A DNA stretch of 64,000 nt. Origin: Leptospira biflexa serovar Patoc strain 'Patoc 1 (Paris)'. Its GTDB lineage: Bacteria; Spirochaetota; Leptospiria; Leptospirales; Leptospiraceae. The position numbers were made by a program, and so were the translations under genes. The DNA is taken from the NCBI RefSeq assembly GCF_000017685.1, contig NC_010602.1:2856001-2920000 (forward strand), given 5' to 3'. The notes under the pieces were generated by a model, which ran no database searches, was not told the DNA's origin, and saw only the letters and a list, made by a program, of their open reading frames with translations. The first letter of the stretch is position 1. The number at the start of each line of letters is the position of its first letter. This document shows, piece after piece, positions 50,149 to 59,718 of the stretch.

Positions 50149-51621
50149 TTACTCTAAATTCAGTTCTAACGTTGAAAAATCTAAGTTATTTGTTTTTTTA
50201 GAATTGATGAGATAAAACTGTTTTCCTTTGATTTGTAAGGTAACAAATTCTTGGAATATTTTCTCAGTATTGTTTGGGTCAGGATTTTTTACCATATTAC
50301 AATCCCTACCACATCCATTACAATCGCCACCACCGTAATCTAAAAAGTTTGTGAATGTTTGTTTCCTTAAAAATCCAAAGATGCGAAGTTGAATTTTGCC
50401 AGGAGTCATTTCTTTTACTTCATAATTACCAAGTCCATAAAAACGATTCGAACTTTCTTCACCCGCATCATAATTGGTTCTTGCGGTTGAACCTTCTAAA
50501 AAGAAGGTTCCGTCCGACCTGAATCGAATGGTCCAATCAGAAGATGTAGGTGGATCCATATTCTCTTCAATAGGGACTTGGTTCTCAGCTCCCGCAGGTT
50601 GGTCTGTGACAACTTCGTCACCTGACACTGCATACACTTCCCTTCCTGTCAATCCACGATTCAATACCATCCGGAGAGATGCTTTTGTAAAAGATTCAAA
50701 ATTTTTAGAAGCTGTGTCTTTTGATTTAGGGAGAGTGTCCAAAACAAACCAATCCCCATCATGCCCAAATCGAAGCTCTGATAGTACAATTCCTTTTTCC
50801 GAATATCCTGGATAAATCTCTTCCACTTTCATGGTTAGATTTTTGCCTTGGAATGTCGTTGGAAGTTGGATCTCTTGGCTTCCCATTGTATCCTCCACAT
50901 TGATTTTTGCGGAATAACCATCATCGCCAGTGATTAAAAAAGATTTTACCCTACCATTTTTGATGCAGTGAACATCTGATCTTTGATAACCGTTCCAAAT
51001 TTTGATTACTGATATCTTTTTAGATTTCGCAAAATTAAAGTTAAACGAAACTCCAACTCCACCTTTCACGGAAGCATATCCGTTTTCATACTTGGAATCA
51101 AAGAGATTCATAACAGAATAAGTTGGTTCCGGAGATGCGGTCTCAGAAGCAGTGACAGAACCCGAAATGACTTCAGGAGTGAAGGTTCGATATGCTTTTT
51201 TGCTTTCATCGTAAAACTTTACAGATTTTAGACAAATATTCTGATTCCTTTGAAAATTCAATGTCACCGAACGCGCTTGCACAACTGGATCAAATAAAAC
51301 TTCTGAATTCGATTTTTCAATGTCCGTACTCGCATACACTTCATCAAAGTTAACATACGCTGCGATCCGATCTTTGAACTGGCCACCACATGATTCAATC
51401 GAAACCTTGGTCAAAGGAAAAGCATTGTCTGCATAAAAATGTACTTTGACAAATTCAGCACCCGGTTCCGCTTTCCATTCACTTCCATCTAACAGGAGAA
51501 AGGGAAGTCCATTCTCCATGGAAGTAGAAGTCACCATTGAAAAATGAAGTTTTTTCCCACAATTGACAACAAATGCTGTCAATAGGATCAAAACTAAAAG
51601 TAGGTTGGATTTGATTTTCAT
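50149..51621 (-). CDS. Lipoprotein with NADase-type glycan-binding domain
   Basis: A 490-residue lipoprotein with lipobox FVVNC (Cys21). About residues 150-290 resemble the F5/8-type NADase-type glycan-binding domain: NLFDSKYENGYASVKGGVGV, KKISVIKIWNGYQRSDVHCI, KNGRVKSFLITGD, which carries the I-x-I-x-NGYQ and N-x-R-x-K pattern. The rest is unknown, with a Cys-rich piece near the C-terminus (GGGDCNGCGRDCNM). The ATG at 51621 with AGGA upstream is chosen; the longer frame from 51762 overlaps the DsbA-like gene. Probably surface or periplasmic. It heads the set with the next two minus-strand genes. Confidence 0.75.
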   Translation of the reverse strand: MKIKSNLLLVLILLTAFVVNCGKKLHFSMVTSTSMENGLPFLLLDGSEWKAEPGAEFVKVHFYADNAFPLTKVSIESCGGQFKDRIAAYVNFDEVYASTDIEKSNSEVLFDPVVQARSVTLNFQRNQNICLKSVKFYDESKKAYRTFTPEVISGSVTASETASPEPTYSVMNLFDSKYENGYASVKGGVGVSFNFNFAKSKKISVIKIWNGYQRSDVHCIKNGRVKSFLITGDDGYSAKINVEDTMGSQEIQLPTTFQGKNLTMKVEEIYPGYSEKGIVLSELRFGHDGDWFVLDTLPKSKDTASKNFESFTKASLRMVLNRGLTGREVYAVSGDEVVTDQPAGAENQVPIEENMDPPTSSDWTIRFRSDGTFFLEGSTARTNYDAGEESSNRFYGLGNYEVKEMTPGKIQLRIFGFLRKQTFTNFLDYGGGDCNGCGRDCNMVKNPDPNNTEKIFQEFVTLQIKGKQFYLINSKKTNNLDFSTLELNLE

Positions 51622-51683
51622 TGTTGGTCCTTTAAAATGTGCATTTAATGAACCGAATGTACGGAAAAACGCAAGGAATTTTT

Positions 51684-52601
51684 TTAAGGTTTTGTGTCTT
51701 CCAAGACTCTTTCCCAAGTTTCTGCATCTAGGGCTCCTAAAATCCATCTTCCATTCACCCAAAATGTGGGGACGGAACTGACACCTAATTTTTTAGCCTC
51801 CTCCCAATCCGCTTCCACTAAGTTTCGATAGCGAGCGTTAGATGTTTGGGAGATACATTCAGTAAAATAATTCCAATTGTTTGAAGAAATAGCTTCGCCT
51901 TTGGCTAAATGATTGGCATGTGCATATAATAATTGCATATGAAGAGAAAACTGTGTTGGATCCTTTTCCCATAAGCACCGCGATACAACTAATGGAATCA
52001 AACTTTGATCCGATTCTCCATCCAAAGGGAAGTCTTTATGGATGTAATGAATTTGTGTTTTGTATTTTAATAAGAGATTCTTTGTGTGCGGAAAGGTTTT
52101 TTTACAAAACCCACAAAGATAATCACTCCATTCCACAATTACCCATTTTGCTTTTTTGTTTCCGAATTGAGGTGAATATTGTACATCCAATTGAGTCAAC
52201 AAATTTGATTTTGATTGGTATATTGGTTTTTGTTTGATATTAATATTTGTTTTGTGAAAGATTCGACTCCAAACAATTCTCATGCGAATGGATTCTCGCA
52301 AACGATCGATTGCATCTGTATCTGGGATGGAATTTCGCAATCGAACTTTTTCCCGCTGCCAGTATGTATTAATTTCCTGATCGGAAACTAAAGATTTTTC
52401 AGATTCTTTCCACTCTTGTAAATTTTTTCCAAGGGAATGGGCCTTCTCGTTTAATTGAGAGAGGTGCACATCCGAAGAAAGTGTTTCTTTGATCGAATCT
52501 TCAGAAGGTAAAGATTCTGGAAGGTAATTAGATTCAAATGAAGAACCTCCGCAAGATAAATACAAAAAGATCATGATGATGAGTTGCACAATCTGAATCA
52601 T
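51684..52601 (-). CDS. DsbA-like thioredoxin-fold lipoprotein
   Basis: A 305-residue lipoprotein with lipobox YLSC (about Cys17). A helical N-terminal half (about 30-140) with Gln/Glu-rich segments precedes a thioredoxin-fold domain: VIVEWSDYLCGFCKKTFPH has the redox motif C-G-F-C, HYIHKDFPL follows, and the cis-Pro loop is SVPTFWVNGRWI. This is the plan of DsbA/NrdH-like periplasmic disulfide oxidoreductases or of BdbD-like proteins. The N-terminal half may hold a SurA-like helical part. Start chosen at the Met directly before the hydrophobic stretch; eight more residues are possible. 62 bp separate it from the next gene. Confidence 0.8.
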   Translation of the reverse strand: MIQIVQLIIMIFLYLSCGGSSFESNYLPESLPSEDSIKETLSSDVHLSQLNEKAHSLGKNLQEWKESEKSLVSDQEINTYWQREKVRLRNSIPDTDAIDRLRESIRMRIVWSRIFHKTNINIKQKPIYQSKSNLLTQLDVQYSPQFGNKKAKWVIVEWSDYLCGFCKKTFPHTKNLLLKYKTQIHYIHKDFPLDGESDQSLIPLVVSRCLWEKDPTQFSLHMQLLYAHANHLAKGEAISSNNWNYFTECISQTSNARYRNLVEADWEEAKKLGVSSVPTFWVNGRWILGALDAETWERVLEDTKP

Positions 52602-52697
52602 ATCGGACTCACTCGATTGTCTCAAGTATTTTTGAGATGAAAGGATTTATTTTTTGATTGAATATAAGTTCAAAAAAAGTTTAGATTTTCTATTTAT

Positions 52698-53183
52698 ATG
52701 AAAACGAAAATAGTTTCTCGATTCTTACAAATCCTTGCTCTGTACATTTTTTTATCTTCGTCTTATTACGTTTTAGGAAGGATTTTCACCATTCGCGATG
52801 GAGAGAAAATTAACGGTAAGGTGGTAACTTCTTATAAAGAATTAGACTACAGCACTCAAACCAGCGGCAAACGTTATGGTACAAGTCACTACATTCTAAG
52901 ACCAATCATCCAATACCAAATCAATGGAGAGACCAATGAAATTCATGGCGAAATTTTAGGTGAAGTAGGTAAGGAATACCAAATTGGCCAATCAGTCCCT
53001 TTATACTATCTTCCCAACCAACCTAGTTATGCGATCATCAATACTTTTTCTGAACTTTGGGCCAAACCGATTCAATCATTCATTTGGAGTATTATGATCT
53101 TTTTGATTGGGACTTTCTTAGATAAAATCATCAAAAACATCAAAGAAAAGGTTTCTGCTTTTTTCAATTCATTCTTGTTATAA
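52698..53183 (+). CDS. DUF3592 membrane protein
   Basis: A 161-residue protein with membrane segments at both ends (about 8-27 and 127-147) and a periplasmic middle with the DUF3592 pattern: KVVTSYKELDYS, then YILRPIIQYQINGE and VGKEYQIGQSVPLYYLPNQP. Function of the family is unknown. It is followed after 13 bp by the ankyrin protein gene, so the two are probably co-transcribed. Confidence 0.78.
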   Translation: MKTKIVSRFLQILALYIFLSSSYYVLGRIFTIRDGEKINGKVVTSYKELDYSTQTSGKRYGTSHYILRPIIQYQINGETNEIHGEILGEVGKEYQIGQSVPLYYLPNQPSYAIINTFSELWAKPIQSFIWSIMIFLIGTFLDKIIKNIKEKVSAFFNSFLL

Positions 53184-53196
53184 GAGTATACTCGAT

Positions 53197-54129
53197 ATGA
53201 AAGTTCCAACGATGAAACCATTCCTAATATTTAAAAAAATCCAGTTGCCTGTATTTTTGATTCTCCTCTGCATTCACCCAAAGCTACTCTTTAGCCAAAG
53301 CAAAGACATGGTCAAACTAGAATGGTATCATTATATCTTACTTTCACCTGTTCTCATCATCGATGGCATAAAAAGAGGTTATGCCGAAACAAAAAAAAAC
53401 ATCCAAGAATACCAAACCCACCAGTCCTTACCTGAATTACACAAAGCAGTCATCCAGTCCGATTACGAAAAAACCAAATCCCTCGTGGAAAGTGGAGTTC
53501 ATTTGGAAACGATAGACACCAAAGGAGCAACAGCATTATTTTATGCGATCGAATTGAATCGAATCAACATAGCTCGTTTCCTGATCACAAAGAATGCCAA
53601 TGTGAATGTTTCGAATTTTCAAGGAAGGCCCGCGGCGCTTTCCGCAATCAAAAACAATCAATTTGATCTCATCAAAATGATGTTAGACCATGGATTGAAC
53701 CTACAGAATCCAAAAACAGGTGATACCTTACTAACCATCGCTTGTGCTTTTAAACCAACTAATTTTAAACTCGTCCAACTTTTGATTGAGCGTGGTGTTG
53801 CTATCAATGCAAAAGACAAAAACCATTATTCTGCTTTGATGCATTTGACCACAAGAGAAGAACCGAATTTAGACATCATTCGATACACAATCAAAAAAGG
53901 TGCGGATGTAAATGCAAAAGATCAATTGGGAAGATCCATCCTTCGTTTACTTGTGGAAGCGAGAACTCAGAACTTAATATTAGTTCAAATTCTATTGGAA
54001 AATGGTGCTGATCTTTATGTTAAAGATAATGAAGGAAAAACTATTTTTGATTTTATCAATGCCTATTATGATTCCCCTGAAACAGATGATCTTGTTCTCC
54101 TTCTCAAACGATACAAAAAGAAACGGTAG
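53197..54129 (+). CDS. Ankyrin-repeat protein with N-terminal membrane anchor
   Basis: A 310-residue protein. A signal or anchor segment (about 10-30, FKKIQLPVFLILLCIHPKLL) is followed by a second hydrophobic stretch (YHYILLSPVLIIDGI) and then about six ankyrin repeats from residue 82 to 300 (for example TKGATALFYAIELNRINIAR, KTGDTLLTIACAF, DQLGRSILRLLVE, VQILLENGADLYVKDNEGKT). It is likely periplasmic and binds another protein. It follows the DUF3592 gene. Partner unknown. Confidence 0.85.
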   Translation: MKVPTMKPFLIFKKIQLPVFLILLCIHPKLLFSQSKDMVKLEWYHYILLSPVLIIDGIKRGYAETKKNIQEYQTHQSLPELHKAVIQSDYEKTKSLVESGVHLETIDTKGATALFYAIELNRINIARFLITKNANVNVSNFQGRPAALSAIKNNQFDLIKMMLDHGLNLQNPKTGDTLLTIACAFKPTNFKLVQLLIERGVAINAKDKNHYSALMHLTTREEPNLDIIRYTIKKGADVNAKDQLGRSILRLLVEARTQNLILVQILLENGADLYVKDNEGKTIFDFINAYYDSPETDDLVLLLKRYKKKR

Positions 54130-54250
54130 AGATTAAAGGAGAACGCCTCATACCTCAGTTCACCCAATCGGTAATAAATCTTCACGATTTTTAAAAATAA
54201 TTCTCGCTTAATTGAGTTCTTCTGCTCTCTTTAGCAACGAGGTAATTGAA

Positions 54251-54637
54251 ATGAATCTTATTTTTTCAAATATAAAATGGATTATGTTGGGATCGGGTAT
54301 CATTACTTGCTCTATGATTTTATCCGCATTACATCCGTCTTTAGGACTCAGTTTAACATTCGGCGAATCATTGGATGGGAATTTAGCAAATATCATTGTA
54401 CGAAATTGGGGAGCTCTCATCGCATTAATCGGTGGAATGTTAGTTTACGGTGCTTATAATGAACCAAATCGCAATTTAGTGTTAGTTGCAGCATCCATCA
54501 GTAAAAGTACGTTTGTGTTCTTAAATTTAGTGTATGGACAAGCTTATTTTGCAAAATCTGGATTGGCTTTGGTTTTTGATTCCGTACTGGTCATCATTTT
54601 TGTCGCATATCTCTTGTTTCAGCCATCAAAAAAATAA
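54251..54637 (+). CDS. Small four-helix membrane protein of unknown function
   Basis: A 128-residue protein with about four membrane segments (WIMLGSGIITCSMILSAL, NWGALIALIGGMLVYGA, LVLVAASISKSTFVFLNLVY, VFDSVLVIIFVAYLLF). The pattern resembles DUF4345-like or similar 4TM proteins, but I cannot assign it. ATG at 54251 with GAGG upstream is preferred over the longer frame. Confidence 0.68.
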   Translation: MNLIFSNIKWIMLGSGIITCSMILSALHPSLGLSLTFGESLDGNLANIIVRNWGALIALIGGMLVYGAYNEPNRNLVLVAASISKSTFVFLNLVYGQAYFAKSGLALVFDSVLVIIFVAYLLFQPSKK

Positions 54638-54721
54638 TTTGATTCGGTTGCGATAAATCCATTTGGCGCGCCGATTCAATCTTGACATTTTTTTGACTGG
54701 AATCAAAACTTTGAAGCTCAT

Positions 54722-55768
54722 ATGAAAACCAAAATGGACGTAAGACGATCACTTGGATTCCTAATTTTCTTTCTTTTTTCCACATTACTACTCCATTGTA
54801 GTTCTTTGGGTTTAAAAAAATCGGAACCGAATGACAGTATTGCGTATGTCACGGCAAAATCAGGATTATTCCTCCGAGAAAAGCCAGGTAAAATTTATCC
54901 TAAAATCACCTTAGTGCCATTTGGAAAAGAAATCATCATTCTTAAATATACTGATGTTGAAGATACAATCGAAAACATCCGAGCCAAATGGGTAGAAGTA
55001 AAGTACAAAGATTTTAAAGGTTATATGTTCAGTGGTTTTTTGTCAAATTCTCCATTCACCTATGGAATCAGCGACCAATTCCATTCCTCTAATGCAAAAC
55101 CAGATGATCACTTTGATGCTTTAGATCCAAATTTATGCAAAAATGCATACGATAAAGTGTATTGTTTTTCCAATCACGGTTACAAATTACTGAAAGATGG
55201 TTACTACAAAAAAGCGACTACTTCGTTTACCTCTGGCCTAAACTTAGAACCAAATAACCATCATCTATTGATCAACAGAGGATATGCATACACGCTATTC
55301 GGTGATTATGAAAAAAGTTTAATCGATTTTGAAAAAGCAATCCAAGTCAATCCAAATGGATACCTAGCTTATTTCGACAGAGCAGTCGTATACACGAAAT
55401 TAAAAAAATTCGATTTGGCTTTGTTAGATCTTAAAAAATCAATCCAACACAATTCCCAAAGTTGTATGTCTTATAACAATCTTGGTTGGGTCCATCTCTT
55501 AAGATCTGAATGGGAAAAAGCAAAAATCGAATTAGAAAAAGCGAGGGATTGTGATCCAGGTTCCCCATATCCTTATGCTAACCTTGCCATTTATCATTAT
55601 ATGACAAAAAAAGACAAAGTGCAAACTTTTGAATTACTAAAGAAAGCACTAGAACTTCATTATGACATTCGAATCCTTTATGACAATGAAGGAGATGGTC
55701 AATTTTATAAAGAATGGAATCAATCTCCTGAATTCCTTAAGTTCATCGATAAAAACAAACCTAACTGA
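54722..55768 (+). CDS. Lipoprotein with bacterial SH3 domain and TPR repeats
   Basis: A 348-residue lipoprotein with lipobox LLLHC (about Cys26). About residues 40-105 form an SH3b domain (YVTAKSGLFLREKPGKIYPK, WVEVKYKDFKGYMFSGFL), a fold that binds peptidoglycan stems or other ligands. From about 155 to 310 there are four TPR units (GYYKKATTSFTSGLNLEPNN, GDYEKSLIDFEKAIQVNPNG, KKFDLALLDLKKSIQHN, SEWEKAKIELEKARDCDPG). It probably works as a scaffold at the cell envelope. Its ATG overlaps the end of a clear AT-rich promoter region. Confidence 0.85.
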   Translation: MKTKMDVRRSLGFLIFFLFSTLLLHCSSLGLKKSEPNDSIAYVTAKSGLFLREKPGKIYPKITLVPFGKEIIILKYTDVEDTIENIRAKWVEVKYKDFKGYMFSGFLSNSPFTYGISDQFHSSNAKPDDHFDALDPNLCKNAYDKVYCFSNHGYKLLKDGYYKKATTSFTSGLNLEPNNHHLLINRGYAYTLFGDYEKSLIDFEKAIQVNPNGYLAYFDRAVVYTKLKKFDLALLDLKKSIQHNSQSCMSYNNLGWVHLLRSEWEKAKIELEKARDCDPGSPYPYANLAIYHYMTKKDKVQTFELLKKALELHYDIRILYDNEGDGQFYKEWNQSPEFLKFIDKNKPN

Positions 55769-55822
55769 TTTTTATGATTATAGTAGCAGAATAGGTCTTT
55801 ACGAATCCGACCCACAGCTAAT

Positions 55823-56176
55823 ATGCCAAAGAAACTGAATCGAGTTCCCCTCGCCTATAAGATCCAATGGCAGACCATAAAAACCATATGGAATTCTCTC
55901 CAATTCAAAGAGGTATTCCCTTTTTTATTTGAATTCATCAAAGTTCGATTTCGGATCCAACGTACAAAATTCTGGAAGGAATGGAAATCAAAACAACCAG
56001 ACAAAACCAAACTCAAATTCTCATTGGATCTGATTGCATTTTATCTTGCATACAAAGACATAGCCGGTACGGAACGTGCGCTCCTTTTGGTATTGACTCT
56101 TTTAAAAAAACAATCTTCGGAAGTATTTTGGGAAGTTGTAGAACTCTTTCGACGGTATAGAATTAAAATTTTGTAG
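55823..56176 (+). CDS. Small basic hypothetical protein
   Basis: A 117-residue basic protein rich in Lys, Arg and aromatic residues (IQWQTIKTIWNSLQFKEVFP, FIKVRFRIQRTKFWKEW), probably helical and without signal peptide or membrane segment. No family recognised. It stands alone between two lipoprotein genes; there is no strong Shine-Dalgarno, so some doubt remains that it is expressed. Confidence 0.5.
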   Translation: MPKKLNRVPLAYKIQWQTIKTIWNSLQFKEVFPFLFEFIKVRFRIQRTKFWKEWKSKQPDKTKLKFSLDLIAFYLAYKDIAGTERALLLVLTLLKKQSSEVFWEVVELFRRYRIKIL

Positions 56177-56272
56177 CAATTCAAAAAATACGTATCAATT
56201 CATGATTCCAGACGATTTCACTTCCTAAATTGGGTATTGTATTCTACCAAAACTAAATTAGGAAATAAATTG

Positions 56273-56983
56273 ATGAATGCCCAAACTTTTAAACCCAAAA
56301 AACTCCAAAAACCAAAACAAATCCTCTGTGTGATCACATTTTTATTAGCGACGACATACAACTGCGCTACCAGTTTGTTACCAGTAAAAACATCAATTGA
56401 AAAGAAGGAAACCATTGCCGTCTTTGTGAACCTTGTCGAAGCGAAGCCCGCCTTAACCTATAAAGCAACAAGGAGCATCGCTTCCAAAAACATAGCGGAG
56501 TTCGACGAATTTTTTCCAATGTTCAAACAATTGGCTCAAAAGGAACTACCCGCAGTTAAATTTCTCGAACCTAAAACCACTCCCCAAGAAATCTTGGGTC
56601 AAACCGTTTACACATATGACTTCGGAAAAACGGGAGCAAAGATTGGAATTGAATTCATCCCTGCCACAACATACATGCTGAGTAATGAATCGGAATACAC
56701 GTCAGAAAAACTTAAAAAACAATCTTTTGAACAGACAACAAAAATTGTGATTCGTTTCCGAGAGATCAATGGAGATCGACTTGGAAAATATATCGGGAGT
56801 CGATTAGGATATGAATTAGCATCAGCAACCATCAATGGTTCTTGTGACGAAGAATGTCCCAAAAATATCAATGCCATGATGGCCTTATCAAATCCAGGGA
56901 AACTAGCTCCCGCACTCAAAGCACAAATGCCTGAAAACTTAAAAAAAGTCATCCAAGAAATTCTAGCAAGTAAAGAAGATTAA
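56273..56983 (+). CDS. Hypothetical lipoprotein
   Basis: A 236-residue protein with a long positively charged lead (KPKKLQKPKQ) and hydrophobic stretch ending in the lipobox-like TTYNC (about Cys30). The body has charged alpha/beta sequence (IAVFVNLVEAKPALTYKATR, VYTYDFGKTGAKIGIEFIP, KIVIRFREINGDRLGKYIGS) and one Cys pair (GSCDEECPK). Family unknown. The ATG at 56273 is preferred because AGGAAAT precedes it at normal distance; the frame is open further up. Confidence 0.65.
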   Translation: MNAQTFKPKKLQKPKQILCVITFLLATTYNCATSLLPVKTSIEKKETIAVFVNLVEAKPALTYKATRSIASKNIAEFDEFFPMFKQLAQKELPAVKFLEPKTTPQEILGQTVYTYDFGKTGAKIGIEFIPATTYMLSNESEYTSEKLKKQSFEQTTKIVIRFREINGDRLGKYIGSRLGYELASATINGSCDEECPKNINAMMALSNPGKLAPALKAQMPENLKKVIQEILASKED

Positions 56984-57127
56984 TCTCGAAGATTCAAAGT
57001 TGTAGGTGAATTGAATTTATAATAACCTACAATGTCATATTATATTTTTTCATTCCTTCCCATTTTGGCTCTGTTAAAAAAAACAATTTTCCATTTGGGC
57101 GTTCCCAATTGGATTTTGTTTCAGAAA

Positions 57128-57250
57128 AACATCCAATCTGGGTCGGGCTACTCCGGGGTCCGCTTACGCTTCCGTCCCCAGCCATCTAACGATGGCAGGC
57201 GACTAAACCCTGCGTATCCCTAACGTTAGATGGGAATCCAAGACCCGAAG
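57128..57250. repeat. GC-rich intergenic element with inverted repeats
   Basis: A short stretch far richer in GC than its surroundings (for example GTCGGGCTACTCCGGGGTCC). CCATCTAACG (57182-57191) and CGTTAGATGG (57224-57233) are exact inverted repeats, and an outer GGGTC/GACCC pair flanks them. It contains no gene. It looks like a copy of a dispersed, foldable repeat; only a genome search can show other copies. Confidence 0.55.
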
Positions 57251-57267
57251 GATGGATTCACACATTT

Positions 57268-58365
57268 TCATTTGGATTTTGATCGATAGATTTGAGGAGA
57301 AACTCCATACCGATCTTGAAAGAGTTTATGAAACGATGATTTAGAATTAAATCCAGAAGCATAGATGATATTTAGAATTGTCATCTCACGTTTTTCCAAA
57401 AGCATTTTCTCTGCTTCCAACAATCGGAATTGATTGATATAATTACGAAAAGAACAACCTAACTTCGTATTTAATATCTCTGAAAGTTGATGAGTATTGA
57501 TTTCTAATCGTTTTGCCAAACTTGTTAATGTCAATCGATCATTCAAATACAGTCGATCCAATTTCATTAATTCTTCCATACGTTGTAAAACCATAGGAAT
57601 ATCAACTCCCTTCAACCTACTTTCTTTATAACGTGCATCACGTATTTCTGCTTTAAAATGACCTAGGTAATCTCTAAAATTCATTCTTACGATCAGTAAC
57701 GTAACCAAAAGTAAGGTGAATGCAAAACAAGCAGGTAAAAAAAGATCCATAAAAGCCAATTGAGCCAAAACAAACAAAACTATTACAAAAAGGGAATAAA
57801 TCAGTAAAAATAAAAATGGGTGGAATGAAGATTCGATTTTTCCCTTCGATTGCAATTTCCAACGGAGTACCCGAACCAATATCATCAGAATATAAATCAA
57901 AATCGATACAACTCCGAACCCTAGGAGAAAGTTGATCCAATCAGTAAAAGATTTTAGATTCGGATGATCAGAGGTCAAAGTAGAAAGCTGATATCCATCT
58001 GGTTTAAAACTATAAACCAAAAAGAGACACCAAATGCTTGGGATAAAATGTAAAAATCGGATTTTAAAAAAAGTTTCGCCACTCATTTCTTCAAAAAAAA
58101 GATAACTAAGAGGTCCTATGAGAAAAATACTCGGAACATGAATTCCATAGAAAAATGGAATGGAATGAATTTGGTTTGTCAATTCACAATAGATATGAAG
58201 TAACAAAACCGTCACAGAGAGAAATAAAAATATAGGTGGCGAATCATGGAAAACCAATTGAAAATAGTTTTTGTTTTTTCCAATCTCTTTCTGAATCGAT
58301 TCAATCCAATACGAAATGGCCAATAAAAAAGATACCACCGCCCCTACAATTGGAATCAAATTCAT
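57268..58365 (-). CDS. Membrane-bound AraC-family regulator (7TM type)
   Basis: A 365-residue regulator with seven or so membrane segments in residues 1-235 (NLIPIVGAVVSFLLAISYWI, LACFAFTLLLVTLLIVRM region) and a C-terminal AraC domain: LTSLAKRLEINTHQLSEIL (about 277-295) and ILNIIYASGFNSKSSFHKLF (about 328-347) with GVSPQIYR. It is divergent from the DJ-1/PfpI-like gene 100 bp away, whose promoter it may control. It has the same layout as the protein at 41165 and as the decayed copy at 34363. Confidence 0.88.
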   Translation of the reverse strand: MNLIPIVGAVVSFLLAISYWIESIQKEIGKNKNYFQLVFHDSPPIFLFLSVTVLLLHIYCELTNQIHSIPFFYGIHVPSIFLIGPLSYLFFEEMSGETFFKIRFLHFIPSIWCLFLVYSFKPDGYQLSTLTSDHPNLKSFTDWINFLLGFGVVSILIYILMILVRVLRWKLQSKGKIESSFHPFLFLLIYSLFVIVLFVLAQLAFMDLFLPACFAFTLLLVTLLIVRMNFRDYLGHFKAEIRDARYKESRLKGVDIPMVLQRMEELMKLDRLYLNDRLTLTSLAKRLEINTHQLSEILNTKLGCSFRNYINQFRLLEAEKMLLEKREMTILNIIYASGFNSKSSFHKLFQDRYGVSPQIYRSKSK

Positions 58366-58483
58366 AACACTATACAGGAATCGAAAAGAAGATTGTCTAT
58401 TTTTTTAATCGAATCTTAGGTAAATTTGTTCCATCTGTATCCAAACGGACGACAAATTTCAAAATTTGAAAGATACTCTTTGC

Positions 58484-59626
58484 ATGAACCAAATTCCAAT
58501 GAAACAAAAAAGTCAATTCCTTCCCATTCATAAGAGAGCGAAATTCATTTCATTCCTTTCTGTCATTTGTTTGGTGGTGTGCCTCTTGACTCTTTCGCTT
58601 TATCCAGAATCGAATCCTAAAATCAAAAAAGAATTAGAAAACATACCCATTAAAGAGAAGCATAAAAAACCGATTGTCGCTGTCATTGGAGAGAATCAAT
58701 ATACGGAACTTACTGATTTTTTAATCCCTTTTGGAATCTTAAAACGTTCTGGTATTGTGAAGATCCACGCTTTGGCACCAAATCGAGGTATTATGAATTT
58801 GTTTCCTGCTCTCTCTCTGGAAATCGAAACTTCATTGGATGATTTTGATTCCTTACACCCTGAAGGTGCTGACCTTGTCATTGTGCCTGCCATTCATAAT
58901 GCAAAAAATAAAACGATCATTCAATGGATCCAAAACCAATCAAAACGAGGGGCAACGATCGTCGGAATTTGTGATGGAGTCTGGACTTTAGGACATGCAG
59001 GTCTTTTGAAAGATAAAAACGCAACAGGCCATTGGTATTCTATGGATGGTCTGAAAAACCAATTTACTGATACAAAATGGACTCAAAACAGAAGGTATGT
59101 CCAAGACCAAAATATCATTACGACAACGGGAGTCACCGCATCCCTTCCTATATCCATTGCGATCATCGAATTTTTAGCAGATCAAAAAAAGGCCAAAAGA
59201 GTGGCAGAGGAATTTGGCATACCCAACTGGTCTGCAAACCACAATTCAGAAGAGTTTGATTTCACTTGGAAACATTATCTAACTGCCGCAAAAAACCTAA
59301 CTTTTGTTTGGAATTACGAAACCATTGGAATGAATCTTTACGAAGGCATCGATGAAGTATCTTTAGCGCTCCTTGCCGACTCCTACTCACGCACCTACAA
59401 ATCAAAAGCAGTCGCGATCGGCAACCATCCCTTTCGAACAAAATCAGGGATTCTCATTTTACCAGAAACAAAAGAAGAAGAAACAAACAAAATCGATTTG
59501 AATGTAAAGATTCCAATCGACCAAAAACCATTTGTTTTGTTCTTAGAGAACCTCCACGAAATCCAAAAAAGATATGGGAAAAGTACCTTCCAATTTGTAG
59601 CAACACAATTGGAATTTTCAATGTAG
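58484..59626 (+). CDS. DJ-1/PfpI-like protein with membrane anchor
   Basis: A 380-residue protein. A membrane segment (about 20-40, FISFLSVICLVVCLLTLSLY) anchors a DJ-1/PfpI class I glutamine-amidotransferase-like domain facing the periplasm: VAVIGENQYTELTDFLIPF (about 65-83), DLVIVPAI (about 129-136) and the nucleophile elbow VGICDGVWTLGHAGLL with Cys about 161; TTTGVTASLP follows. It resembles the N-terminal half of GlxA-type AraC regulators, but no DNA-binding part is present. Start at ATG 58484 is a choice; TTG 58466 is also in frame. Divergent from the AraC gene at 57268. Confidence 0.78.
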   Translation: MNQIPMKQKSQFLPIHKRAKFISFLSVICLVVCLLTLSLYPESNPKIKKELENIPIKEKHKKPIVAVIGENQYTELTDFLIPFGILKRSGIVKIHALAPNRGIMNLFPALSLEIETSLDDFDSLHPEGADLVIVPAIHNAKNKTIIQWIQNQSKRGATIVGICDGVWTLGHAGLLKDKNATGHWYSMDGLKNQFTDTKWTQNRRYVQDQNIITTTGVTASLPISIAIIEFLADQKKAKRVAEEFGIPNWSANHNSEEFDFTWKHYLTAAKNLTFVWNYETIGMNLYEGIDEVSLALLADSYSRTYKSKAVAIGNHPFRTKSGILILPETKEEETNKIDLNVKIPIDQKPFVLFLENLHEIQKRYGKSTFQFVATQLEFSM

Positions 59627-59718
59627 TAGAAGTGGACAATTTATGTGAGTATTTTTTTAAAGTCTTTACCTCTGTTAGGTGAAACAAAAAAAAAGAATAG
59701 AGAATGAAGCCATTTCCT

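Noticed and set aside
57032..57223. Open frame of 63 codons reading into the GC-rich element
   Set aside because: The second half is the foldable repeat sequence and there is no ribosome site, so it is not treated as a gene.
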